Positions 22,347-29,957 of a DNA stretch of 32,882 nt are shown one piece after another. The translations under genes were made by a program, and so were the position numbers. Location: the NCBI GenBank assembly GCA_963605535.1, contig CAVCXB010000017.1, positions 1-32,882 on the forward strand. Direction: 5' to 3'. This DNA comes from Anthropogastromicrobium chipingensis_A. Its GTDB lineage: Bacteria; Bacillota; Clostridia; Lachnospirales; Lachnospiraceae. How positions within the stretch are numbered: position 1 is the stretch's first letter; each line of letters opens with the position of its first letter. A model generated the notes under the pieces. That model ran no database searches, was not told the origin of the DNA, and worked only from the letters and a program-made list of their open reading frames with translations.

Positions 22347-24017
22347 ATGGAAAATAGATCATTTCAGAAAATGGCAAAAAAATGTTCAAGTGTATGGATT
22401 ATTTTTCTGTGTGCCATATTTCTCACTTGTGTTTTTAAACATGGGAGTGTGAGTATGGCATCACAGAATAAGGAACAAGACAGCAATCGAACGGTACAGA
22501 TGGAGTATTATCAGTACAATGTCTGTGCTTCCTGTCACCCGGAAGACGATTTCTTTGATATTGTAACAGAAACAATCCACCCGATTCGGGAAGAATATCC
22601 GTATGAAATTTCTGTATATAATACGTTTCGATCGTATGACCGGGAAAAGTTTGAAAAACGGCTGCAGGATTTGGGGATGGTGTCGGATGATGTGAAACAG
22701 CCAGCCTTGATTGTAGGAGATGTATGTCTTAGCGGACTGGATGAGATAAGAGAAAAACTCGCGGATACATTAAGGCATGCTGCACAGGCAGAGCAATCCG
22801 TTTCTACGAAAGCAGCAGGTGAGTCGGATGAGCAAATTGAAACAGGTGTTGTGACTCAGGCAGAAACTGAAAATCAGACCAAGACACCATCAGCCCGGAT
22901 CGACTGGAAAGAGCAGCTTCGCGAAGCCGTTTGTGGGGATAGCAGCACCGATTCTGTCATTCTCTATTTTTCTACTGTTTCATGTACGGATTGCAATGAA
23001 GTGAAAGCACTTTTAAAAAGGCTGACCGGCGAGCAGACGACAGAAAATCCTCTTGTGATACATGAGTTTAATATTGCAGAGGGAGACAAAGTGGTACTTG
23101 TACAGAAACTGTTCTCTCTTTACGGTGTGCCGTCAGACGAGCAGCAGGTTCCGATTGTTTTCTTTAACGGCGGCTATTTAAGCGGTGCAAAGGCAGTAAC
23201 AGCCAATTTAGAACAAATGTGGAAGGATGGAAAGCTGACAGGTTTTGATATCAGTCGCGTGTTATCCAAAGAAGAGGTGCAGCAGGAAAACGAGACGGCA
23301 TCCGCGAAAGCTTACATCGGTCTTGCATTGACTGGCTTTATCAATGGTGTAAATCCATGCGGAGCGTCGATGCTTTTGATGCTGCTTGCGGCAATGGCAA
23401 TGTCCGGTCGTTCGGTTCTTAAGGTTGGCTGTGCCTATCTTGCAGGAAAATTTGCAGCATATTGCGCAATGGGAATGGGACTATATCAGCTCTTCATGGC
23501 GATTGGACAGGATATTTTATTAAACATCAGTCAGGTATTGACGTGGATTTTTGCGATTGTATTTCTGCTGCTTGCTATTTTGTACATGATTGATTTTATC
23601 AATGTGAAGCGAAAGCAGTATGGAAAAATCCGAATGCAGCTTCCGGCTGCACTTCGCAAGTGGAATCATGAGCGCATCGAGCAGGCAGCAAAGACAAATG
23701 CGCGGTGGATGATTCCGGCAGCAGTTATGCTTGGCATGATGATTTCAGCAGGAGAGTTTTTCTGTACGGGTCAGGTATATCTGGCAGCCATTTTGTATAT
23801 GATGAAGATGCAGCAGGAGAGGCGGCTTCAGACCGTGTTTGCATTTTTGATTTATGTGGCAGCAATGTGCGTGCCGAGTCTTTTGATTGTGCTTGTACTG
23901 GAAAAGACAAAGAACGTGATTCGTATGTCAAATAAAACGTTGGAATGGCTTCCAGCAATCAAACTGGCAACTGCGGCAGTATTTTTGTTATTTGCTGTGC
24001 TGATGCTGCTGCAATAG
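22347..24017 (+). CDS. DsbD/CcdA-like membrane thiol transporter with two thioredoxin-like CxxC segments
   Basis: The 556-residue protein has an N-terminal membrane helix (about 15-31), then a segment with C60-A-S-C63 and a second one with C213-T-D-C216 in YFSTVSCTDCNEV, both thioredoxin- or glutaredoxin-like. From about residue 323 there are six hydrophobic segments of the DsbD/CcdA type. Paired membrane cysteines sit where expected: Cys338 in GVNPCGAS of the first helix and Cys473 in GEFFCTGQ of the fourth. DsbD proteins carry electrons across the membrane to reduce disulfides outside. Having both redox segments before the membrane part is unlike E. coli DsbD, which has one at each end. It has its own promoter between the fucose enzymes and transporter genes; a link to fucose metabolism is not obvious. 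Confidence 0.82.
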   Translation: MENRSFQKMAKKCSSVWIIFLCAIFLTCVFKHGSVSMASQNKEQDSNRTVQMEYYQYNVCASCHPEDDFFDIVTETIHPIREEYPYEISVYNTFRSYDREKFEKRLQDLGMVSDDVKQPALIVGDVCLSGLDEIREKLADTLRHAAQAEQSVSTKAAGESDEQIETGVVTQAETENQTKTPSARIDWKEQLREAVCGDSSTDSVILYFSTVSCTDCNEVKALLKRLTGEQTTENPLVIHEFNIAEGDKVVLVQKLFSLYGVPSDEQQVPIVFFNGGYLSGAKAVTANLEQMWKDGKLTGFDISRVLSKEEVQQENETASAKAYIGLALTGFINGVNPCGASMLLMLLAAMAMSGRSVLKVGCAYLAGKFAAYCAMGMGLYQLFMAIGQDILLNISQVLTWIFAIVFLLLAILYMIDFINVKRKQYGKIRMQLPAALRKWNHERIEQAAKTNARWMIPAAVMLGMMISAGEFFCTGQVYLAAILYMMKMQQERRLQTVFAFLIYVAAMCVPSLLIVLVLEKTKNVIRMSNKTLEWLPAIKLATAAVFLLFAVLMLLQ

Positions 24018-24022
24018 TATAT

Positions 24023-24084
24023 GGCGGAAATGTTTTCTGCCAGAGAAGACTCTCGCATTAGGAATGTGGCGCGAGAATCCTCTG
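24023..24084. other. Two hairpins between convergent genes
   Basis: GGCGGAAA (24023-24030) pairs with a TTTTCTGCC-type arm ending at 24041. Next, CAGAG (24041-24045) and TCTCGC (24051-24056) pair with GCGAGA (24071-24076) and CTCTG (24080-24084). There is no T tract beyond the second, so a terminator role is uncertain. Confidence 0.4.
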
Positions 24085-24125
24085 ACAGATGCCGTGAAAT
24101 TTGTCATGCAGGTATGATGCGTGAA

Positions 24126-24419
24126 CTATAACGTAAATCCTGCATGATCAATCGGCTCAATTCCGGTATATTCTTCCAGCAGTGCAAAGTCGGGGTGTCC
24201 ACTGTTGATCATCTCGGCAATTTTTCCGGTAAGATATTGGCGTGCAGCACCGCGGTGTATGTAGCATGGCTGTGGATCTTTGTATAGTTCCATGCATGTA
24301 GCAAGGATGGTTTCCTCATTTAGAGGAATGTCACTTAATGGTCCGCGGTATAACTCGATATTTTCCGCCGACAGCACCAGATTCGGCTGGGATGGCTTCT
24401 TTTTTCCAATGTGAAACAT
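24126..24419 (-). CDS. Small protein of unknown function, 97 residues
   Basis: I do not recognise this protein. It is likely a real gene: a well-placed AAAAGGAG lies just before the ATG on the minus strand, it does not overlap a larger gene, and the sequence is protein-like and cytosolic in character. It begins MFHIGKKKPSQPNLVLSAENIELYRGPLSDIPL, followed by a probably helical middle (ETILATCMELYKDPQPCYIHRGAARQYLTGKIAEMI) and an acidic end. There are no membrane segments, no CxxC pairs and no known catalytic motif. It is transcribed toward the DsbD-like gene and away from the sugar-binding protein gene, so it could share the control region 24420-24715 with the transport operon. Confidence 0.7.
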   Translation of the reverse strand: MFHIGKKKPSQPNLVLSAENIELYRGPLSDIPLNEETILATCMELYKDPQPCYIHRGAARQYLTGKIAEMINSGHPDFALLEEYTGIEPIDHAGFTL

Positions 24420-24526
24420 AGACGTTATTCTCCTTTTAAATAATTTCAGAAATAAAGCTAGCTTAAGTATATCACCTAGTATACGGAAAGGGAATAGATT
24501 CTGTTACAAAACACGAATGGAATGAA

Positions 24527-24570
24527 AATGTGATTGGAATGTGATAAAAGTGTGATAAAAATGTGAAAAT
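24527..24570 (+). repeat. Four tandem 11-base AATGTGAT-type repeats before the transport operon promoter
   Basis: Units at 24527, 24538, 24549 and 24560 read AATGTGATTGG, AATGTGATAAA, AGTGTGATAAA and AATGTGAAAAT. They are exactly 11 bases apart, so the TGTGA cores face about the same side of the helix. They end 3 bases before the -35 box, as expected of an activator-binding array or a phased upstream element. Confidence 0.7.
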
Positions 24571-24573
24571 TAC

Positions 24574-24602
24574 TTGAAAAACCAATTTGAATTGCTTATA
24601 AT
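24574..24602 (+). promoter_or_regulatory. Promoter of the fucoside transport operon
   Basis: TTGAAA (24574-24579) and TATAAT (24597-24602) are 17 bases apart. A 113-base leader separates the -10 box from the start codon. Confidence 0.75.
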
Positions 24603-24715
24603 GATATCAGTTTTCTTTCTGGAATACATAAAATTCCAGAATAAAAACAAAAAGGACTGTTTCTTTTGCGCAACATATAAAAAGAAACAGAAAAAATCCA
24701 AGGGAGGAGATTTAC

Positions 24716-26377
24716 ATGAGAAAGTTTACAAAGGCAGCAGCAATGCTCTGCGCAGCAGCAATGGTATTCCCGTCCGCATCCGTATTTGCGGCAGCAGAAG
24801 ACGGCGGTGCATCCGAGCTTACCGAAGTCGGTACATATCCGATCAGCGAGGAGACACTTGAGTTTACAATGTTCCGTACCAGTATGCCAAACGTAGAAGA
24901 CTTCCAGACAAATGACTTCACAAAGTATATGGAAGATCTGACCAACATCAAGTTCACTTTCGAGTCGGCATCCCGTGATGACCGTAAAGAAAAGCTGAAC
25001 ATGGAGTTTAACACCGACACGTATCCGGATGTTATCATGCATTATGCACCGGATGCCGCAAAGTGGGGTGTTGAGGAAGGCATTCTGATTCAGCTGGATG
25101 ATCTTATCTACGAGAACATGCCGAACTACGTTGAGAAGATGGGTGATTACATTGATCAGACAAGACAGACCGATGGTCATATCTATCAGATCGCGGGCTT
25201 GAATGATTGCTACCATTGTATGTATGGACGTAAGATGTGGGTAAATACGCATTATCTTGAAGAGATGGGCGTAGATGTACCGGAGACGACTCAGGAGTTC
25301 TATGATGTATGTAAGAAGTTTGTAGAGACCTATCCGGACAAGATCGCAATCGGCGGCGCATCCAGCGGCTGGTATGTTGATTTTGTAGCATGGCTTATGG
25401 GTTCCTTTACACTTGACTCAGGCGAGTATGGAAAGATTGCTCTGACACCGGAAGGAAAGATGATCAGTGCAGCTACTACAGATGAGTGGAGAGAAGGACT
25501 TCGTTACATCAAGAGCCTGTATGATATAGGTGCAATCTATGATGGAAACTTTACACAGGATGCTGAGCAGCTTCGTACAATCATGAATCAGGAAGATGTT
25601 CCGGTTCTCTTCGTTCCATTTGGAACCATCTCCGATGGTATTGATGCAGACGCAAATAATGAAGTTTACAGACAGTATCAGTGTATCGCACCTCTTGAAG
25701 GACCGGACGGAACACGTTTGACTCCGTATTTCAAGTACAGCGGTCTTGAGGAAGGAAGCGTATCCATCACCGATCATTGCTCCAATCCGGCAGCAGTTCT
25801 TCGTTGGGTAGATTACTTCTTCTCAGAGAAGGGTGATATCTCTGCACAGTTCGGTGCTGACGAAGGCACAGACTGGGTATGGGAGCCAAATGATGGTTCT
25901 GTAGGCTTAAATGGCGAGCCGGCTATGTACAAGATTGCTGATGATAAGCAGTATTCATCGGATGTACAGAACCATGACTGGCAGGATCTTGTAGTACGTT
26001 ACGCACCGGCCGATTATCGTCTGGGTGCAGCTACCGATCCGGATGTAGACCTTGGAACAACAGCAGGTCTTGAGAAGCTTCTGTATCTGGCAACAAAGGA
26101 AAAGATGGAGCCTTACGGACAGAATCCTGAGAATGGCGATCTTGACGTACTTCCATCCTTAAAGTTTACAGCAGATGAGGCATCAGATCTTCAGACAATT
26201 CAGGTAGAGGTACAGAATTATATCAACAGCTCAAAGGTTGAATTTATCACCGGTGTAAAGAGCCTTGATGATGATTGGGACACCTACTTAGAGGAACTGG
26301 ATAATTGTGGTCTTCAGACAATGATTGAGTATTATCAGGCTGCATATGACAGACAGTTTGGTGATTCAGCAAAATAA
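24716..26377 (+). CDS. Extracellular sugar-binding protein of an ABC importer
   Basis: The 553-residue protein belongs to the family 1 solute-binding proteins of the LplA type that work with LplB/LplC permeases. It has a signal peptide (about 1-26, ending SVFAAA). No lipobox is present: the only early Cys (residue 12) lies inside the hydrophobic core, so membrane anchoring by lipid is doubtful, which is unusual for a Gram-positive binding protein. Typical features are LEFTMFRTSMPNVEDFQTNDFTKYMEDLTNIKFTF and YPDVIMHYAPDAAKWGVEEGILIQLDDLI. GGGAGGAG precedes the ATG. The substrate is probably a fucosylated oligosaccharide, judged from the fucosidase in the same operon. A hairpin directly after the gene may raise its level over the permeases. 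Confidence 0.92.
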   Translation: MRKFTKAAAMLCAAAMVFPSASVFAAAEDGGASELTEVGTYPISEETLEFTMFRTSMPNVEDFQTNDFTKYMEDLTNIKFTFESASRDDRKEKLNMEFNTDTYPDVIMHYAPDAAKWGVEEGILIQLDDLIYENMPNYVEKMGDYIDQTRQTDGHIYQIAGLNDCYHCMYGRKMWVNTHYLEEMGVDVPETTQEFYDVCKKFVETYPDKIAIGGASSGWYVDFVAWLMGSFTLDSGEYGKIALTPEGKMISAATTDEWREGLRYIKSLYDIGAIYDGNFTQDAEQLRTIMNQEDVPVLFVPFGTISDGIDADANNEVYRQYQCIAPLEGPDGTRLTPYFKYSGLEEGSVSITDHCSNPAAVLRWVDYFFSEKGDISAQFGADEGTDWVWEPNDGSVGLNGEPAMYKIADDKQYSSDVQNHDWQDLVVRYAPADYRLGAATDPDVDLGTTAGLEKLLYLATKEKMEPYGQNPENGDLDVLPSLKFTADEASDLQTIQVEVQNYINSSKVEFITGVKSLDDDWDTYLEELDNCGLQTMIEYYQAAYDRQFGDSAK

Positions 26378-26418
26378 AAAGCATATTGTATTTTGACAGG
26401 TCATCTGAGAATGCAATG

Positions 26419-26452
26419 AGGGGGCAGGTGGGAGACTACCTGCCCTGTTTTT
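26419..26452 (+). terminator. Hairpin terminator/attenuator between binding protein and permease genes
   Basis: GGGCAGGT (26422-26429) pairs with ACCTGCCC (26438-26445), followed by TGTTTTTG. In this position such hairpins usually allow partial read-through. Confidence 0.82.
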
Positions 26453-26541
26453 GTACCCGAATGCAAAAACAGCCGCCATTTCAGGTGTAAAGCAAAATGC
26501 GAGAGTTTGCTTTCTATAAAGACAGTAAGGAGGAACCGAAT

Positions 26542-27465
26542 TTGAAAGACGCAGCTAAGAAGAAAAAAAAGAAGCTTGGTGCCAGCTATAATTGGCAGTT
26601 CTGGGCGATTATTGCACTTCCTGTTATCTATGCATTTTTATTTGCATATGTTCCGATGGCAGGTATCGTTGTGGCATTTCAGAAGTATTCGCCCAGAAAG
26701 GGAATATTTGGCAGTCAGTGGGTAGGTCTGAAATACTTCAAACAGTTTTTCACGACACCGTCCAGCCGAAAGATAATTTTTAATACGCTCTACCTTGGCA
26801 TCTACAGTCTGATCGCAGGATTTCCAATCCCGATTGTACTTGCGATATGTTTAAACGAGATGCGCAGCAAAAAATATAAGAAATTCATACAGATGGTAAC
26901 ATATGCGCCATACTTTATCTCCACAGTCGTTATGGTTGGTATGATGATGCGTATGATGGATCTGCGTACTGGTATTATTAACAAAATGCTGCAGGCAGTA
27001 GGTCTTGAAGCCATTAACTTCTTTGGCGATGTTACGATTTTCCCGTCTCTGTATGTGTGGAGCGGTATTTGGCAGGGCGCCGGATATTCATCCATTATTT
27101 ATATCGCAGCACTTGCAGGTGTTAGTCCTGAACTTCAGGAGGCGGCAATCGTGGATGGTGCAAACCGCTTCCAGAGAATCATCCACGTCGATCTTCCGGC
27201 CATTGTTCCGACCATCATTACGATGCTGATTTTCAACTGTGCAAGCATCATGAGTATCGGTTTTGATAAGGTATATCTGATGCAGAACGATATGAATATC
27301 AACCGTTCTGAGGTAATCTCGACATTTGTTTATAAAGTTGGTCTGACACAGGGAGATTTCTCGTTCTCAACGGCAGCCGGTTTGTTTCAGTCTGTTGTAA
27401 GCTTTGTACTTCTTGTTGTGGTCAATAAGATATGTAAGCTTGTAACAGAAACGAGTCTGTGGTAA
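26542..27465 (+). CDS. ABC sugar importer permease, LplB type
   Basis: I place the start at the TTG at 26542 because AAGGAGG (26527-26533) lies 8 bases before it; the in-frame ATG at 26497 has no ribosome binding site. That gives 307 residues with a Lys-rich cytoplasmic N-terminus and six membrane helices. The coupling loop that docks the ATPase is visible as the EAA motif, ELQEAAIVDGANRFQRIIHVDLPAI (about residues 195-220). It pairs with the next permease, 18 bases downstream, and with the binding protein upstream. The ATPase subunit is not encoded here, as is common for this family, where a shared ATPase such as MsmX is used. Confidence 0.93.
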   Translation: MKDAAKKKKKKLGASYNWQFWAIIALPVIYAFLFAYVPMAGIVVAFQKYSPRKGIFGSQWVGLKYFKQFFTTPSSRKIIFNTLYLGIYSLIAGFPIPIVLAICLNEMRSKKYKKFIQMVTYAPYFISTVVMVGMMMRMMDLRTGIINKMLQAVGLEAINFFGDVTIFPSLYVWSGIWQGAGYSSIIYIAALAGVSPELQEAAIVDGANRFQRIIHVDLPAIVPTIITMLIFNCASIMSIGFDKVYLMQNDMNINRSEVISTFVYKVGLTQGDFSFSTAAGLFQSVVSFVLLVVVNKICKLVTETSLW

Positions 27466-27483
27466 AGTAAGGAGGGAAAACGA

Positions 27484-28413
27484 ATGAGCAAAACATTGTC
27501 AAAATCCGGCAGTGCGTTTTATAAGTTTCGCACGGAGAGTCCGTTAAGCAAGTTTTTTACGATATTGTTATATGTTATCATGACAATAGTAGTGTTGATT
27601 GTGCTGCTTCCTGTACTTCACATTATCGCGGCATCATTCTCGGAGCCGCAGGCTGTGATCAGCGGAAAAGTAACATTCTGGCCTAAGAATTTTACTTTGA
27701 GAGGATATGAAGCAGTCTTTACATATAAAAAGTTCTGGACAGGTTTTCGCAATTCTCTGTTCTACATGGTATTCGGAACCTTTATCAATATCATTATGAC
27801 GCTTCTGTGCGCATATCCGCTTTCCAGAAAAGAGTTTACTGCCAGAAATAAAGTGGCTATGTATTTTGTATTTACCATGTATTTTTCAGGCGGCATGGTT
27901 CCAAACTTCATTTTAGTAAATGCACTTGGCATGATCGATACCATATGGGCGCTTTTGATCCCGGGCGCAATGTCAACCTACAACATGATTATCGCCAGAA
28001 CCTATATGATAAACTCCATTCCGGATGAACTGTATGAAGCAGCAGAGATCGATGGATGTACACCGTTTAAGTATCTCATCCGCGTTGTAGTTCCGTTGTC
28101 AAAGCCGATCATAGCCGTGCTTGTGCTGTACTATGGTGTAGCCAGATGGAATTCTTATCAGGATGCAATACTGTATTTGAGAAAAGCGAACTATTTGCAG
28201 CCGCTGCAGATTATTCTGCGTGAGATTCTTATCATGAATGATATTGATGAGACAATGATGGGAAGTGCAGATGCACTTGCAAGACAGAGAGGCTTAAAGG
28301 ATCTGCTTCAATATTCTGTCATCGTGGTTGCATCGGTGCCTGTAATGATGATCTATCCGTTTGTTCAGAAATATTTTGTAAAGGGTGTTATGATCGGAGC
28401 CGTAAAGGGTTAA
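27484..28413 (+). CDS. ABC sugar importer permease, LplC type
   Basis: The 309-residue protein has six membrane helices and is the second subunit of the importer channel. The EAA coupling loop reads ELYEAAEIDGCTPFKYLIRVVVPLSKPI (about 177-205). The N-terminal helix follows SPLSKFFTILLYVIMTIVVLIVLLPVLHIIAASFSEP, a pattern typical of LplC/YtcP proteins. AAGGAGGGAA precedes the ATG. It is translated from the same message as the first permease, and the fucosidase follows after a 50-base gap containing a hairpin. Confidence 0.94.
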   Translation: MSKTLSKSGSAFYKFRTESPLSKFFTILLYVIMTIVVLIVLLPVLHIIAASFSEPQAVISGKVTFWPKNFTLRGYEAVFTYKKFWTGFRNSLFYMVFGTFINIIMTLLCAYPLSRKEFTARNKVAMYFVFTMYFSGGMVPNFILVNALGMIDTIWALLIPGAMSTYNMIIARTYMINSIPDELYEAAEIDGCTPFKYLIRVVVPLSKPIIAVLVLYYGVARWNSYQDAILYLRKANYLQPLQIILREILIMNDIDETMMGSADALARQRGLKDLLQYSVIVVASVPVMMIYPFVQKYFVKGVMIGAVKG

Positions 28414-28424
28414 AAATATAAAAA

Positions 28425-28450
28425 TGTCAGGGCAGAGTACTGTCCTGACA
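28425..28450 (+). other. Hairpin before the fucosidase gene
   Basis: TGTCAGGGCA (28425-28434) pairs with TGTCCTGACA (28441-28450) around GAGTAC, with one G-T pair. No T tract follows; the GGAGGA ribosome binding site does (28455-28460). An mRNA stability or processing element is more likely than a terminator. Confidence 0.6.
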
Positions 28451-28463
28451 GATCGGAGGAAAG

Positions 28464-29771
28464 ATGTATCAGTTTAATCGCGAAGAGTACAACAAGAGAA
28501 TGGAATGGTATGTAGATGCCAGATTTGGTATGTTTATCCACTGGGGATTGTATTCGATTCCAGCCAGAGGCGAGTGGGTGCGCAGTGTCGAGGAGATTCC
28601 AAAGGAAGACTACATGAAATATTTTTATGAGTTTGATCCAAAGGATTACGATCCGAAAAAGTGGGCAAAAGCAGCAAAAGAGGCTGGTATGAAATATGTT
28701 GTCTTAACAGCAAAGCACCACGACGGCTTTTGCTTGTTTGACAGCAAGTATACTGAGTTTAAATCTACCAATACAAAGTGCGGACGTGATCTCGTTGCTG
28801 AGTATGTTGAGGCAGTCCGCGCAGAGGGTCTGAAGGTCGGTCTGTATTTCTCCTTAATCGACTGGTATCACGACGATTTTCCGCACTATGGCGATCGCCA
28901 GCATCCAATGCGAAACAACCCGGCATATACAAATGAGAACCGCAATTGGGATAATTATGTAACCTTCATGCACAATCAGGTGCGTGAGATCTGTACGAAT
29001 TACGGACAGATCGATGTACTGTGGTTTGACTTTTCTTATGACGATATGAGAGGGGAGAAGTGGGGCGCTACAAAACTTGTCAATATGGTGCGCGAGCTTC
29101 AGCCGCAGGTCATCATCGACAACCGCTTAGAGGCGAGCGGAGAGGGGTATGGCTCTCTGGTAACGGAAAATCCGCTGCCATATCATGGCGATTTTGTAAG
29201 TCCGGAGCAGATCATTCCGCCATATGGCATCCGTGATGTGAAGGGCAATCCGGTCAACTGGGAAGCCTGCATCACGATGAACAACAACTGGGGTTACTGT
29301 GCGAGAGACAAGTTTTTTAAGCCATCGTCTATGATTATCAAAAAGCTGGTTGAGTGCGTTTCAAAGGGCGGAAATCTGCTGTTAAATGTCGGCCCGGATG
29401 CATATGGAAACATTCCGCCGGAATCCGTGCAGATTTTGAGCGAGATTGGTGCATGGATGAAGAAAAACAGCAAGAGCATCTACGGCTGCGGGCTGGCAGG
29501 CATTGAAAAGCCGGATTACGGCCGTGTTACCAGAAATGGCAATCTGCTCTATTTCCACATGTTTGAGAATACGATGGGCCCAGTGCCGCTTACCGGAATT
29601 AAGCCTGGCACAGTAAAGAAGATTCGACTTCTTTGTGACGGAAGCGAGGTGCCGATTTCCGACAGCTGGGTACATAGCGATTATCCGGATATCGTATTTG
29701 CAAATCTTGGGCCAAATCCGGTGCTGCCGGATGCGGTGGACACCGTGCTTGAGGTTGAAGTGACAGATTGA
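28464..29771 (+). CDS. GH29 alpha-L-fucosidase
   Basis: The enzyme removes alpha-linked L-fucose from glycans and supplies FucI. The 435-residue protein has the GH29 barrel in residues 1-335 and a short beta domain after it. Signature parts are ARFGMFIHWGLYSIPARGEW (19-38), VLTAKHHDGFCLFDSKYTEF (80-99, with the His pair 85/86) and DVLWFDFSY with Asp189 as the nucleophile. The general acid Glu is not certain from sequence, as is usual in GH29. There is no signal peptide, so it likely acts in the cytoplasm on imported oligosaccharides, which agrees with the ABC importer genes just upstream. GATCGGAGGA lies before the ATG. Confidence 0.95.
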   Translation: MYQFNREEYNKRMEWYVDARFGMFIHWGLYSIPARGEWVRSVEEIPKEDYMKYFYEFDPKDYDPKKWAKAAKEAGMKYVVLTAKHHDGFCLFDSKYTEFKSTNTKCGRDLVAEYVEAVRAEGLKVGLYFSLIDWYHDDFPHYGDRQHPMRNNPAYTNENRNWDNYVTFMHNQVREICTNYGQIDVLWFDFSYDDMRGEKWGATKLVNMVRELQPQVIIDNRLEASGEGYGSLVTENPLPYHGDFVSPEQIIPPYGIRDVKGNPVNWEACITMNNNWGYCARDKFFKPSSMIIKKLVECVSKGGNLLLNVGPDAYGNIPPESVQILSEIGAWMKKNSKSIYGCGLAGIEKPDYGRVTRNGNLLYFHMFENTMGPVPLTGIKPGTVKKIRLLCDGSEVPISDSWVHSDYPDIVFANLGPNPVLPDAVDTVLEVEVTD

Positions 29772-29957
29772 CAGAGTAAAGTTTTGTGACGCACGGCAAA
29801 GATTTCACAATCGTATTTCACGATCGGATGAATTGGATTGGAAGCATTATTTTGAAGAGTTGCGATAGGTTTGGGATTGCCCGGGCTGGCTTGAGTTGTT
29901 TTGGGCCGGTTCGGGCAATTTCAAAAATGAAAATCAGAAAGGAAAAGGGAAGAGAAA
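29772..29957. other. Spacer between the fucosidase and transglutaminase-like genes
   Basis: An imperfect hairpin has ATTGCCCG near 29876-29884 opposite CGGGCAAT near 29913-29920, continuing with CTGGC/GCCGG after mismatches. No T tract follows. Two similar words, TTTCACAATCG and TTTCACGATCG, occur near 29805-29826. The ribosome binding site of the next gene (GGAAAAGGGAAGAG) is at 29941-29954. I see no gene here. Confidence 0.45.
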
